Shown here one piece after another: positions 34,454 to 43,559 of a stretch of DNA of 64,000 bases. Both the position numbers and the translations under genes were made by a program. Source of the stretch: Acidobacteriota bacterium (GTDB taxonomy: Bacteria; Acidobacteriota; Terriglobia; Bryobacterales; Bryobacteraceae); NCBI GenBank assembly GCA_026394055.1, contig JAPKYZ010000021.1, positions 124,001-188,000 on the forward strand, written 5' to 3'. The notes under the pieces are model-generated. The model searched no databases, was not told the origin of the DNA, and saw only the letters and a list, made by a program, of their open reading frames with translations. How positions within the stretch are numbered: the stretch's first letter is position 1; every line of letters begins with the position of its first letter.

Positions 34454-36277
34454 GTGTTTAAACGATTTGTAGCCATGGTTCGCGTACTGCTGAGCCCTCA
34501 TGGCCTTTCGGCTTTGACGGCCCAGGAGGATGGTCTGCGCCTCCAGGCAGAAAAGGATCTTGCCCGGCGAGCGTTGCCCGGGGCAATGATTTACTTCCTG
34601 GTAATTCTTATTGCCGGTTGGACTACGCCCATTGCCAAGGTCTATCCCAAGTTCTATCTTGCCTCCGCGATAGTCACCTTCAGTGTTGGGCTGTGGCGGG
34701 CGGCCAGCGCTCTCAGCGTTAACCGTCAAAAGGAACAGGGTGCCGCCGGGTCTGGGTGGCTTCGCGCGTCCACCTACACGGCGTTCGCTTGCTGGGGAAT
34801 TATTCAGTATGGGGTTGCGCGGTACCAACCGCATGCGGCTTTGGACCTGATGCTCATTCTCAGTGGAGCGGGACTGGTGGCGGGTGCCAGCACCTCGCTG
34901 GCGCCGGAACCGCGCCTGGCATATCGGTCCATCTCGCTGATCTCGTTGCCAACCGCGGTCGGCTTCATGCTGCGTGGGGATGCCGCGGGGGTGGGGATGA
35001 GCATCATGACCGTCATTTACTACCTCTTTATTCTGGTCCAGACCCATCAGAACTCTGAGTCGTATTGGGGCGCCCTGCGGATGAGGGATTCGCAAGCGGC
35101 CCGGCTGGCGGCCGAAGCGCAGGCGCATGCGAAAGCGGAGCTGCTGGCGCAGATGAGCCATGAGATCCGCACACCGCTGCATGGGGTGGTAGGTACGCTT
35201 GACCTGCTGGGCGGCACAGCGCTGGACGCCCGGCAGCGGGAGTACGCGCAGATGGCGCGGACGGCGTCGCTGTCTTTGCTGGATGTACTGAACTCGATCC
35301 TCGACTACTCCAAGTCGGAGGCGGGCAAGATGAAGCTGGAGGCGATCTCGTTCCCGATGCGCCCCCGCATCGAGACCGCGCTAGGGCCGCTCCGGTTGGC
35401 GGCGCGGGCCAAGGGCCTCGAGTTTGTGATTAGCTGGGATTCGCAGCTGCGGCGCAGCTATATGGGCGATCCGCTCCGGCTGTCGCAGGTGTTGATCAAT
35501 CTGGCGAGCAACGCCATCAAGTTCACCCGCAGCGGCGTGGTAGGGGTGCGGGTGCAAGTTACCGAGCGTCGGCCGGGCCTGGATATGGTCACCTTCACGG
35601 TCAAAGACACGGGTGTCGGGATTCCCGATGAGGCCCAGCGGCGCCTATTCCAGCCCTTTGAACAGGCCCGCCTCAGCACGTCCCGCAGCCATGGCGGCAC
35701 CGGGCTGGGCTTGACCATCTCCAAGCAGCTGGTGGAACTGATGGGTGGGCAGATGAGACTGGCCAGCGTCGTTGGCAAAGGCTCAAGCTTTTCATTCATC
35801 ATCCCGCTGCCGGTAGCGGAGGAGTTTTCCACCCCGCGGGAGCTTCCGGCTCTGACGCCGCTGGCCGGCACCCAGCCCAGTGTCCGCGTGCTGGTGGCCG
35901 AGGACAACCCGGTCAACCGCAAGGTGGTGGTGACGTTGCTCGAGCGGCTGGGCCACCAGGTGGACGCCGTGAGCAATGGAGAGGAAGCTGTCGTCGCCGC
36001 CGCGACCGGCGGTTATGCCCTGGTCCTGATGGATTGCCAGATGCCGGTGCTGGACGGGCTGGCGGCGGCCCAGCAGATCCGGGCCGCCGGTGTCGACATC
36101 CCCATCATTGCGTTGACCGCTTCCAGTGGCCATGAAGATCGAGACCGGGCGTTAGCCGCCGGCATGAATGACTACTTGGCCAAGCCCTACACCGCGGACC
36201 AGTTGGCCAACCTGCTGGCAGGCGTGACGTCCCGCCGGGCAGCGGCCCAAACGGGCCAGCCTCCTCGAGCGGAATGA
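34454..36277 (+). CDS. Membrane-bound hybrid histidine kinase
   Basis: A 607-residue sensor kinase. The N-terminal 210 residues hold about six hydrophobic spans (for example AMIYFLVILIAGW, FYLASAIVTFSVGLW, LDLMLILSGAGLVAGAS) with no obvious periplasmic domain. Then HisKA with His236 (MSHEIRTPLHG), the ATPase domain (LINLASNAIKFT, DTGVGIPDE, GGTGLGLTISKQLVELMGG) and a receiver domain with acceptor Asp527 (LVLMDCQMPVLDG) and EDNPVN acidic pocket. A terminal HPt is absent, so an outside HPt or response regulator must receive the phosphate. Start GTG, with no clear ribosome site. Signal unknown. Confidence 0.92.
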   Translation: MFKRFVAMVRVLLSPHGLSALTAQEDGLRLQAEKDLARRALPGAMIYFLVILIAGWTTPIAKVYPKFYLASAIVTFSVGLWRAASALSVNRQKEQGAAGSGWLRASTYTAFACWGIIQYGVARYQPHAALDLMLILSGAGLVAGASTSLAPEPRLAYRSISLISLPTAVGFMLRGDAAGVGMSIMTVIYYLFILVQTHQNSESYWGALRMRDSQAARLAAEAQAHAKAELLAQMSHEIRTPLHGVVGTLDLLGGTALDARQREYAQMARTASLSLLDVLNSILDYSKSEAGKMKLEAISFPMRPRIETALGPLRLAARAKGLEFVISWDSQLRRSYMGDPLRLSQVLINLASNAIKFTRSGVVGVRVQVTERRPGLDMVTFTVKDTGVGIPDEAQRRLFQPFEQARLSTSRSHGGTGLGLTISKQLVELMGGQMRLASVVGKGSSFSFIIPLPVAEEFSTPRELPALTPLAGTQPSVRVLVAEDNPVNRKVVVTLLERLGHQVDAVSNGEEAVVAAATGGYALVLMDCQMPVLDGLAAAQQIRAAGVDIPIIALTASSGHEDRDRALAAGMNDYLAKPYTADQLANLLAGVTSRRAAAQTGQPPRAE

Positions 36278-36278
36278 T

Positions 36279-36926
36279 CTAGGCGCGGGCCGCCTTCACG
36301 GCTGCCAGATACTGCTTGGCGCGCTCCACAAACACCTCATAGGTGCCGGCCTTAATGGTGGCCGCATCCACCAGCTCGCTCCCGACGCCCGCGGCGCAGG
36401 CACCCGCCTTCAGGAAGTCACCAATCGTCTCCAGATTGACGCCGCCCGTCGGCGCCATCTCCACCTGCGGCAGCGGACCCTTCAAGGCCTTGATGTACTT
36501 GGCCCCGCCCATGTTGCCGCACGGGAACACCTTCACCACGTCGGCCCCGGCTTCCCAGGCGGTCAACACCTCGGTGGGCGTCAGCGCGCCCGGCATGATC
36601 GCTTTGTCGTAGCGGTGGGCCATCTCGATGGTCGAGACCCGCAGCGCCGGGGTGACAAAGAACTCCGCGCCAGAGAGCATCGAGATGCGAGCCGTTTCCG
36701 GATCGAGCACGGTGCCCGCGCCCAGCATGATCTTGTCGCCAAACTTGGCCGCCACGGCCTCCAGCGCGCGCAGGGCTCCCGGAACGGTCATCGTGATCTC
36801 GGCGCACGGAATGCCACCCTCGACAATCGCTTCCACGCTGCGGACAGCCGCCTCGGCCGAATTCACGCGGACAATCGGCACAATCCCAATTTCCGCAATT
36901 CTGCGGACTAGTTCTGAACGTTTCAT
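36279..36926 (-). CDS. eda: KDPG/KHG aldolase (bifunctional 2-keto-3-deoxygluconate-6-P type)
   Basis: A 215-residue class I aldolase that splits 2-keto-3-deoxy-6-phosphogluconate to pyruvate and glyceraldehyde 3-phosphate (Entner-Doudoroff). The Schiff-base lysine is Lys132 (DVVKVFPCGNMGG), with Glu43 (AEITMTVPGA), the LGAGTVLDPETA loop and the phosphate-binding PTGGV. The ATG at 36926 is chosen because GGAGGGG precedes it directly; an in-frame upstream start adds 27 residues unlike the family. No edd or gnd neighbour, so its pathway partner is elsewhere. Confidence 0.93.
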   Translation of the reverse strand: MKRSELVRRIAEIGIVPIVRVNSAEAAVRSVEAIVEGGIPCAEITMTVPGALRALEAVAAKFGDKIMLGAGTVLDPETARISMLSGAEFFVTPALRVSTIEMAHRYDKAIMPGALTPTEVLTAWEAGADVVKVFPCGNMGGAKYIKALKGPLPQVEMAPTGGVNLETIGDFLKAGACAAGVGSELVDAATIKAGTYEVFVERAKQYLAAVKAARA

Positions 36927-37040
36927 CCCCTCCAGTCTATGCTGGTGCGCGGCCGGAGGAAAGGCGAGCGGATGCCCGGCCCTCGTCGTCAGTCCTGCTG
37001 AGGTCACGTCCGGCGCCGGAAAGGGAAACGCAGGGCGTCT

Positions 37041-37574
37041 CTACGGATTGGCGGGCGCGGGCGAGAAATCCGGCACCCGCGAGAGGTCCACCGCAGCGGC
37101 GGGAACGGCGGCTTGCCCACGCCGCCATTCTTCCAGCAAGCCAATCAGTTGCCGCAACCGGTCCGGCCCCAGGTGTCCACCCAGGCCCGCCAGAAACTCA
37201 GCCAATGGCGTGTCGATGCCCGCCAATAGGGCGAGGCCGCTGGGAGAAATGGCCACCAAAACCACCCTCCGGTCCGCGTTGGACCGCTTGCGGACAATCC
37301 ACCCGCGGCGCTCCAACCGGTCCATCAAGCGCGTGACGTCAGGGTCATGGTTCACCATGCGGGCGCTGACTTCAGAGCACTTCAGCCCTCCCTCGCCAGC
37401 GCCCTTCAAGATGCGTAAGACGTTGTACTGTGTATAAGTTAGATCGAACTGGCGGAGAAACTCGCCCAGACGCGTATGGTTGACTTCAAAGGTCCGGGCG
37501 AGGTTTAGCAGCGCCTCTTCTTCCAACGAACGGAACGGCCGATTCTGTTTAATTTCTTGTGCAAGGAGGCTCAA
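37041..37574 (-). CDS. MarR-family transcriptional regulator
   Basis: A 177-residue winged-helix regulator. The wing and recognition helix read YTQYNVLRILKGAGEGGLKCSEVSARMVNHDPDVTRLMDRLERRGWIVRKRSNADRRVVLVAIS, split by short loops, with the typical DRR wing. MarR dimers usually repress neighbouring transport or stress genes and are released by small phenolic ligands. The start is TTG at 37574, which has no strong ribosome site. It is divergent from the TetR-led export operon and could regulate it or itself. Confidence 0.9.
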   Translation of the reverse strand: MSLLAQEIKQNRPFRSLEEEALLNLARTFEVNHTRLGEFLRQFDLTYTQYNVLRILKGAGEGGLKCSEVSARMVNHDPDVTRLMDRLERRGWIVRKRSNADRRVVLVAISPSGLALLAGIDTPLAEFLAGLGGHLGPDRLRQLIGLLEEWRRGQAAVPAAAVDLSRVPDFSPAPANP

Positions 37575-37688
37575 TGCGTGAGCGTAGCAGAAACCACACA
37601 GTCATGGATCGTAAAGAATGCTTAAGGCGAAACGACTCGTGCCGGAGCCCAAAGTCCAGAGGGTTGCATACCCGAATCCATCGTTGCC

Positions 37689-37720
37689 GTCACCTCGTTG
37701 CCATCAATGGGCGAGGTGAC
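37689..37720. repeat. 9-bp perfect inverted repeat upstream of the TetR promoter
   Basis: GTCACCTCG at 37689-37697 pairs exactly with CGAGGTGAC at 37712-37720, and an inner CCAT/ATGG pair extends it. On the plus strand it is followed by ATTTTG, so it could form a transcription terminator that insulates the promoter at 37734, or serve as a regulator site in the MarR/TetR gap. Confidence 0.6.
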
Positions 37721-37733
37721 ATTTTGAAATACC

Positions 37734-37777
37734 TTGACAGCGTCGATAGTTCGAACGTATTATTTAAACGAACGTAT
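37734..37777 (+). promoter_or_regulatory. Near-consensus sigma-70 promoter with overlapping direct repeats
   Basis: A -35 TTGACA (37734-37739) and a -10 TATTAT (37758-37763) are 18 bases apart. CGAACGTAT occurs at 37752-37760 and again at 37769-37777, 17 bases apart, overlapping the -10 element and the TetR start codon at 37776. Transcription from this promoter would start about at the ATG, so the mRNA would be leaderless or nearly so. The repeats are the obvious autoregulatory operator candidate. Confidence 0.75.
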
Positions 37778-38393
37778 GAACGACCCCTCGACCAAGGATC
37801 GCATCCTCGATGCCGCCGAACTGTTGCTGGCGGAACAAGGCCTGAATGCCACTTCCTTGCGGGACATCACGTCAGCGGCGGGCGTGAATCTGGCCGCCGT
37901 GAACTATCACTTCCGGACGAAAGACGAGCTGATTCTGGCCGTGTTTATCCGCCGGGTAGAGCCGATGAACCAGCTTCGCCTGACGCTGCTCGACGCCCTG
38001 GCGCCCGATGCGCCGCTTGAGGACGTATTGGGTTGCTTCTTCCGGCCGGTGGTGCATATGGCCAAGCACAAGGCACTGGTGGCGCGGATGTACGTGGAGC
38101 GGAGGGATCTGTTCCAGCAGATTTTTGAGACCCATCTTCGCCCCAACGCGCAACGCTTCGCCCAGGCCTTCAGCCAGAGATTGCCCGGCTTGTGCCGGGT
38201 GGAACTGGGCTGGCGGCTGCACTTTCTGGTGGGCCTCATGATTCACACTTTGGCGGCGGAGCCCGTGCTGCGGGCGCTTTCGGGCGACCCGGAGCCGCTG
38301 AAAGACCTGGATGCCGTGGTGGCTCGACTGGTGGCGTTTGGTGCCGGCGGCCTGCGGGCCGGCGCGGCGATGGTGGAGGATTTCCATGCCTAG
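37776..38393 (+). CDS. TetR-family regulator of the export operon
   Basis: A 205-residue TetR-type repressor with an N-terminal helix-turn-helix (TKDRILDAAELLLAEQGLNATSLRDI, then VNLAAVNYHFRTKDELILAVF) and a helical ligand domain. It is the first gene of a TolC-HlyD-ABC export operon, and its stop overlaps the TolC-like start by 8 bases. This mirrors E. coli, where the TetR protein CecR sits with ybhGFSR. It probably represses this operon through the repeats over its own promoter until an exported compound binds. Confidence 0.92.
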   Translation: MNDPSTKDRILDAAELLLAEQGLNATSLRDITSAAGVNLAAVNYHFRTKDELILAVFIRRVEPMNQLRLTLLDALAPDAPLEDVLGCFFRPVVHMAKHKALVARMYVERRDLFQQIFETHLRPNAQRFAQAFSQRLPGLCRVELGWRLHFLVGLMIHTLAAEPVLRALSGDPEPLKDLDAVVARLVAFGAGGLRAGAAMVEDFHA

Positions 38394-39705
38394 ATTGCTT
38401 CTTTCCGGCATTCCCCGCGCGTTGGTGCTGCTGGCCGCAGCGTCCACGCTGTTCGGGCAACAGGTGCTGGAGCTGTCACTCAAACAAGCGGTTGACCTCG
38501 CGCTGGCGCCCAATGGGGCAACGCGCACGCAACTGGCGCAGGAAGCCGTCCACGCGGCCACGGCCCGCCAGCGGCAGAGCTTGTCGGCACTGCTGCCCAA
38601 TGTCGATGCCTCCATGGCCTATGCCGACCAGACGCGCAACCTGCGCACGTTCGGCCTAAACTTTTCGATCCCCGGCGTCGGCGCACTCCCGTCGCTCGCC
38701 GGACCCTTCAGCGTCTACGACCTCCGCGCCACCGTCACGCAAACCGTCTTCGACCTTTCGGCGATCAAGCGCTACCAGGCCGGCCGCCGCGGGACCGAGC
38801 AGGCCCAAGCCGAAGTGGACGCCGCCGCTGACCAGACCATCGAACGCGTCGCCCGCGCCTACCTGGCCGCACTGGTGGCCCAGGCCAACGTCGAATCCGC
38901 CGAGGCCAACGTCAATCTGTCGGAGGCGATCGTCAAGCTGACGCGCTCCCAGAAAGACGCCGGCACCGGCACCGGCATTGAGATCACCCGCGCCCAGGTG
39001 CAGCTGGCCAATGACCAGCAGCGGCTGATCGTGGCCCGCAACGAACTCTCGCGGGCCCAACTGCGCCTGTTGCGCGAGGTGGGCGTTCCCATGAAGGACA
39101 CCGTCCGGCTCACCGATAAGCTGGCCTATCAGGCAGTGGATCTCGCAACCGTGCCCACGCCGGAACGCGCCGACTTGCGCGCGCAGCAGGCTCGCGAGAC
39201 CGCCGTGCGCTCCAGCTTCGACGCAGTGAAGTGGGAGCGGCTCCCATCCGTGGTGGCCTCCGGCGACTACGGCACCACCGGCCCTTCCTGGAACAACTCG
39301 ATCCCCACGCGCTCAGTCGGCGTGGCGCTGCGGCTGCCGGTGTTTGATGGCGGCCGCCGCGATGCCCGGCGGGCCGAATCGGGCGCCGCGCTGCGATCGG
39401 AACAGATCCGCACGCGAGACCTTCAGCAGCAGATCCAGCTCGAACTGCAGCTCGCGGTCGATGGCGTCAAGGCGGCCGAAGGTCAGCTGAAGGCGGCCGA
39501 ACAAGGCGCGCAGCTGGCGCAGAACGAAGTGGAGCAGGCCAAGCGCCGCTATGAAGCGGGCGTCACCAACTCACTGGAGCTCACCGACGCGCAGACAAGA
39601 CTCGTGCGGGCGCGGGACAACTATCTGGCGGCTCTGTTTAGCCACAACGTAGCGCGGCTGGACTACACCGCCGCACTAGGAACCATCTCTCGGACGATTC
39701 GTTAA
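38386..39705 (+). CDS. TolC-like outer membrane efflux protein
   Basis: A 439-residue outer membrane channel subunit with signal peptide (ALVLLAAASTLFGQQ) and two OEP repeats typical of TolC: long heptad stretches (QAVDLALAPNGATRTQLAQEAVHA; QLKAAEQGAQLAQNEVEQAKRRYEAG), plus SVYDLRATVTQTVFDLSAIKRY and VALRLPVFDGGRRDAR beta segments. Trimeric channels of this type link the periplasmic adaptor to the outside. Start overlaps the TetR gene; ten bases separate it from the adaptor. Confidence 0.9.
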   Translation: MPRLLLSGIPRALVLLAAASTLFGQQVLELSLKQAVDLALAPNGATRTQLAQEAVHAATARQRQSLSALLPNVDASMAYADQTRNLRTFGLNFSIPGVGALPSLAGPFSVYDLRATVTQTVFDLSAIKRYQAGRRGTEQAQAEVDAAADQTIERVARAYLAALVAQANVESAEANVNLSEAIVKLTRSQKDAGTGTGIEITRAQVQLANDQQRLIVARNELSRAQLRLLREVGVPMKDTVRLTDKLAYQAVDLATVPTPERADLRAQQARETAVRSSFDAVKWERLPSVVASGDYGTTGPSWNNSIPTRSVGVALRLPVFDGGRRDARRAESGAALRSEQIRTRDLQQQIQLELQLAVDGVKAAEGQLKAAEQGAQLAQNEVEQAKRRYEAGVTNSLELTDAQTRLVRARDNYLAALFSHNVARLDYTAALGTISRTIR

Positions 39706-39715
39706 GGACACTTCC

Positions 39716-40891
39716 ATGAAACGCGTGCTTCCTCTTGTAATCCTAGTGGCCGCCCTGGGTGGCGGCTATTACTGGTGGCGATCCACCCATGCGGCCGACG
39801 ACGGACGGATTCTGCTCTCCGGCAATCTTGAATTGAAGCAGTACGAGATCAGCTTCAAGACCGCTGGCCGGCTGGTAGAGTTGACCACCGATGAAGGCGC
39901 GCCCGTGAAGAAGGGCGCCTTGCTCGCCCGCATTGATCCGCAGCAAGTGGAGCAAACGCGGGACCGCGAACAGGCCGCTGTCCGCGTGGCCGAAACGCAG
40001 CTGGCGCAATCCGGAGCGGCAGTGGAATATCAGAAGGCGGCCAGCGAAGGCGAGATCGCGCTGCGCCGCGCGGAGGTCGCTCAAACCCAAGCCGTGCTGC
40101 GGCAACTGGAATCCGGCAACCGCCCGCAGGAGAAGCGCTCTTCCCAGGCGGCGGTCGAAGATCTGCGCGTGCAGCTCAAGATGGCCTCCGCCGATTGGGA
40201 GCGGGCGCAGAAGCTCTACAAGAATGACGACATCTCCACCGCCCAGTATGAGCAGTGGCGCACGCGGCAGGAATCACTGACGGCGGCAGTGCGCCAAGCC
40301 GAGCAGCGCCAGGCGATTGTCGAAGAAGGCCCGCGCGTCGAAGAGATCGAAGCCGCTCGAGCCAATGTCGCTCGAGCCCAAGCAGCGTTGCGTTTGGCCG
40401 AAGCCAGCCGCATCTCCATCCGCCAGCGCGAGCAGGAAGCCTTAACCCGTCGCGCCGAGATTGAGCGCGCGCGGCTGAACGTGCAAGTGATCGAGACGCA
40501 GCTCTCCGACACGCGCGTCGTCGCTCCAGCCGATGGCGTGGTGATGGTGAAGAGCACGGAGCTGGGCGATGTAGTGGCCGCGGGAACGAGCCTCTTGACC
40601 ATCGGCGACCTCGACCACCCGTGGCTCCGCGGCTACGTCAGCGAGACGCAGCTAGGCCGCGTGAAGTTGGGCCAGCGTGTGAAGATCACCACCGATTCCT
40701 ACCCCGGCAAAGTCTATGAGGGGCGTGTGTCCTTTATCTCGCCGGAGGCCGAGTTCACGCCCAAGCAGATCCAGACCAAGGAAGAGCGCGTGAAGCTGGT
40801 CTACCGCATCAAGGTAGACGTCGACAACACCGCCCGCGAGCTGAAGGCGAACATGCCAGTGGATGCCGAAATCCTGATGGCGGAAAAGTAG
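39716..40891 (+). CDS. HlyD-family membrane fusion protein (YbhG-like)
   Basis: A 391-residue periplasmic adaptor. One N-terminal membrane anchor (LVILVAALGGGYYWW) is followed by the lipoyl half-motif (FKTAGRLVELTTDEGAPVKKG), a long coiled-coil hairpin (about residues 80-245), the second lipoyl half (TRVVAPADGVVMVKSTELGDVVAAG) and the beta-barrel (VKLGQRVKITTDSYPGKVYEG). The layout is that of YbhG/YhiI. It bridges the two ABC permeases below and the TolC-like channel above. Confidence 0.92.
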   Translation: MKRVLPLVILVAALGGGYYWWRSTHAADDGRILLSGNLELKQYEISFKTAGRLVELTTDEGAPVKKGALLARIDPQQVEQTRDREQAAVRVAETQLAQSGAAVEYQKAASEGEIALRRAEVAQTQAVLRQLESGNRPQEKRSSQAAVEDLRVQLKMASADWERAQKLYKNDDISTAQYEQWRTRQESLTAAVRQAEQRQAIVEEGPRVEEIEAARANVARAQAALRLAEASRISIRQREQEALTRRAEIERARLNVQVIETQLSDTRVVAPADGVVMVKSTELGDVVAAGTSLLTIGDLDHPWLRGYVSETQLGRVKLGQRVKITTDSYPGKVYEGRVSFISPEAEFTPKQIQTKEERVKLVYRIKVDVDNTARELKANMPVDAEILMAEK

Positions 40892-40897
40892 CCCATC

Positions 40898-41647
40898 ATG
40901 CCATCCGCCGTCGATCAAAAGCCCGCCATTGAACTGAAGAACGTCACGCGCCGCTTTGGTGCGTTGGCGGCCGTGGATGGCTTGTCGATCACGGTGGCTC
41001 CGGGTGAGGTGTTCGGCCTGGTGGGTCCGGATGGCGCGGGCAAGACGACGACGCTGCGCATGCTGTGCGGGTTGCTGGATGCCACTGAAGGCGAAGTGTT
41101 GATCGAGGGCGATGATGTCCGCACGCACCTGGACGAAGTGAAGGACAAGATCGGCTACATGGCGCAGCGGTTCGGGCTCTACACGGACCTGACGGTGGAG
41201 GAGAACATGATCTTCTACGCCGACCTGTTCGGCGTCACCGGAGCAGACCGCGAAGCTCTGATGACGCGCCTGCTGGCCATGACCCGCATGGCACCCTTCC
41301 GCTCGCGGCCCGCGGGCAAGCTCTCCGGCGGCATGAAGCAGAAGCTGGCCCTGATGTGCACGTTGCTCCATCACCCCAAGATCCTGATTCTCGACGAACC
41401 CACCAACGGCGTCGATCCACTCTCCCGCCGCGATTTCTGGCTGATCCTGGACGAACTGGTGGCGCAAGGCCTGACGCTGATGATCTCCACCGCCTACCTT
41501 GATGAAGCCGAGCGCTGCCACCGCGTGGGCCTGCTGCATCACGGCAAACTGATCCACTGCGATACACCGGCAGCTCTTAAGGCGATGTACGGCGTCAAGA
41601 CGCTGGAAGGTGCCTTTGTGGCCGCCATCGAAAGGCAGGCCGCATGA
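40898..41647 (+). CDS. ABC transporter ATPase, first of two (YbhF N-half type)
   Basis: A 249-residue ABC ATPase. Walker A is GPDGAGKTT (residues 43-51), with Asp in place of the usual Asn. The signature is KLSGGMKQKLAL, Walker B ILILDEPTNGVDPLSRR, and the switch His is lost in a MISTAYLDEAERC context. These two departures match the N-terminal ATPase half of E. coli YbhF, in which both halves are fused; here they are separate genes that overlap by four bases (ATGA). Confidence 0.93.
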   Translation: MPSAVDQKPAIELKNVTRRFGALAAVDGLSITVAPGEVFGLVGPDGAGKTTTLRMLCGLLDATEGEVLIEGDDVRTHLDEVKDKIGYMAQRFGLYTDLTVEENMIFYADLFGVTGADREALMTRLLAMTRMAPFRSRPAGKLSGGMKQKLALMCTLLHHPKILILDEPTNGVDPLSRRDFWLILDELVAQGLTLMISTAYLDEAERCHRVGLLHHGKLIHCDTPAALKAMYGVKTLEGAFVAAIERQAA

Positions 41648-42408
41648 GCGACAGCGCGGTTGTGATCGAGCATCTCACCAAACGCTTCGGCGACTTCGTG
41701 GCCGTCGACGACGTCAACCTGACGGTAAAGCGCGGCGAGATCTTTGGCTTCCTCGGCCCCAACGGCGCGGGCAAGTCCACCACCATCCGCGTGCTGTGCG
41801 GCCTGCTGGCACCCACCTCCGGCCGAGCCACCGTGCTCGATTACGACGTCGCCACGCAGCCCGAGATGGTGAAGAAATCGATCGGGTACATGTCGCAGAA
41901 GTTCTCGCTCTACGACGACCTGACGGTGGAAGAGAACATCGATTTCTTCTCCGGCATCTATGGCGTCGCGCCCGAGAAGCGCGAGGCACGCAAGGCCTTC
42001 GCGCTGAAAATGGCCCGCATTGAGGACCGCCGGCATGACATGACGCGGCTGCTGTCGGGTGGCTACAAACAACGCCTCGCGTTGGGCTGCGCCATCCTGC
42101 ATGAGCCGCAGATCGTTTTCCTCGATGAGCCCACCTCCGGCGTCGACCCCATCGCCCGTCGCGGCTTCTGGGACTTGATCTATCAGATGGCCGCCGAAGG
42201 CAAGACCGTGTTCGTCACCACGCACTACATGGATGAGGCCGAATACTGCCACCGCATCTCACTGATGTACGGCGGCAAGATGGTGGCCCTGGGCACGCCC
42301 GCCGATCTCAAAGCGGCCCTATCGGCCAAGCAGCCAGAGCTTATCGAGCCCACGATGTCCGACGTCTTCATCGAGACCATCGAAGCCATTGAGGCGGCCA
42401 AAGCATGA
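41644..42408 (+). CDS. ABC transporter ATPase, second of two (YbhF C-half type)
   Basis: A 254-residue ABC ATPase with canonical Walker A GPNGAGKST (residues 38-46), Q-loop YMSQKFSLYDDLTVEEN, signature LLSGGYKQRLALGCAI, Walker B IVFLDEPTSGVDPIARR and switch His in VTTHYMDEAEYC. With the degenerate first ATPase it would form an asymmetric pair that drives the ABC-2 permeases. ATGA overlaps join it to both neighbours. Confidence 0.94.
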   Translation: MSDSAVVIEHLTKRFGDFVAVDDVNLTVKRGEIFGFLGPNGAGKSTTIRVLCGLLAPTSGRATVLDYDVATQPEMVKKSIGYMSQKFSLYDDLTVEENIDFFSGIYGVAPEKREARKAFALKMARIEDRRHDMTRLLSGGYKQRLALGCAILHEPQIVFLDEPTSGVDPIARRGFWDLIYQMAAEGKTVFVTTHYMDEAEYCHRISLMYGGKMVALGTPADLKAALSAKQPELIEPTMSDVFIETIEAIEAAKA

Positions 42409-43556
42409 ACCTCCGCCGCTACCGCGCCATCGCCCGCAAAGAGTTCCTGCACATCATCCGGGACCCACGCAGCTTGAGCATCTCACTCACACTGCCGCTG
42501 GTGATCCTGCTGCTGTTCGGCTACGCACTCTCGCTCGACGTCAACCGCATCTTGACCGTCGTCGATGATCGTGACCGGTCGCCAGAAAGCCGCGCGTTGA
42601 TTGAGCGCTTCGTCAGCTCCGGCTACTTTACCGTCATTGGCCAAGTGGGCGGGACCGGCCAAGTCAGCGGCACCCGCCAAATCGACCAGTTGATCAACAG
42701 TGGCCGCGCCATGGTGGCCATCGTGGTGCCGGAGAGCTTCGCCAAACAGATCGCCCGTGGGCAAGAGGCCGAAGTGCAACTGCTGATTGATGGCAGCGAT
42801 TCGAACACCGCCTCCATCGCCCGTGGCTATGCCGAGAACATCGTGCGCCAGTTCGCCCTGGAGCAGCGCGAGCAGGCGCAGAACCTGCGCGGGCTCCCGA
42901 AGATGAAGCAACCGGTGGACCTGCGCGCCCGCATCGTCTACAACGATGACCTCCGGTCACGGAACTACATCGTGCCGGGCTTGATCGCGGTGATCCTGAT
43001 GATCATCGCCTCCATGCTGACCTCACTCACCGTGGCGCGGGAATGGGAGACGGGCACCATGGAGCAACTGGTCTCGACGCCCATTCGCCCGATCGAGCTG
43101 CTGCTGGGCAAGCTAACGGCCTTCTTCGCCGTGGGCATGGTGGACATGCTGGTCTGCCTGGTGGCTGCGGTCTTCGTGTTTGATGTTCCACTGAAGGGCA
43201 GCTTGCTCGAGCTGATCGCCATCAGCATGTTGTTCCTATTTGGCGTGCTCTGCTGGGGCATCATGCTCTCCACGGTCGCCAAGAACCAGGCGATGGCCTA
43301 TCAGATGGGCATGCTCACCAGCTTCCTGCCGGCGTTTCTTCTATCGGGCTTCATCTACTCCACTGAGAACATGCCCTGGCTGATCCAAAGCATCTCGTAT
43401 CTGGTGCCCGCGCGCTACTTCATCACGATCCTGAAGGGCATTTTCTTGAAAGGCGTGGCGTTGCGGGTGATGTGGGTGGAAGTGCTGTTTCTGGCGCTCT
43501 ACGCGCTGCTGGTCTTCATCCGGACAATGCGCAAGATGCGCCTAAAGGTGGCCTAA
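42405..43556 (+). CDS. ABC-2 type permease (YbhS-like)
   Basis: A 383-residue ABC-2 membrane permease. One N-terminal span (SLTLPLVILLLFGYALSLDV) is followed by a large periplasmic domain (about residues 45-185) and five C-terminal spans, including VPGLIAVILMIIASMLTSLTVAREWETGTMEQLVSTPIRP, split here by the coupling helix. This order is typical of YbhS/YhhJ drug-type exporters. It starts inside the second ATPase gene as ATGA. Confidence 0.92.
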   Translation: MNLRRYRAIARKEFLHIIRDPRSLSISLTLPLVILLLFGYALSLDVNRILTVVDDRDRSPESRALIERFVSSGYFTVIGQVGGTGQVSGTRQIDQLINSGRAMVAIVVPESFAKQIARGQEAEVQLLIDGSDSNTASIARGYAENIVRQFALEQREQAQNLRGLPKMKQPVDLRARIVYNDDLRSRNYIVPGLIAVILMIIASMLTSLTVAREWETGTMEQLVSTPIRPIELLLGKLTAFFAVGMVDMLVCLVAAVFVFDVPLKGSLLELIAISMLFLFGVLCWGIMLSTVAKNQAMAYQMGMLTSFLPAFLLSGFIYSTENMPWLIQSISYLVPARYFITILKGIFLKGVALRVMWVEVLFLALYALLVFIRTMRKMRLKVA

Positions 43557-43559
43557 TCC

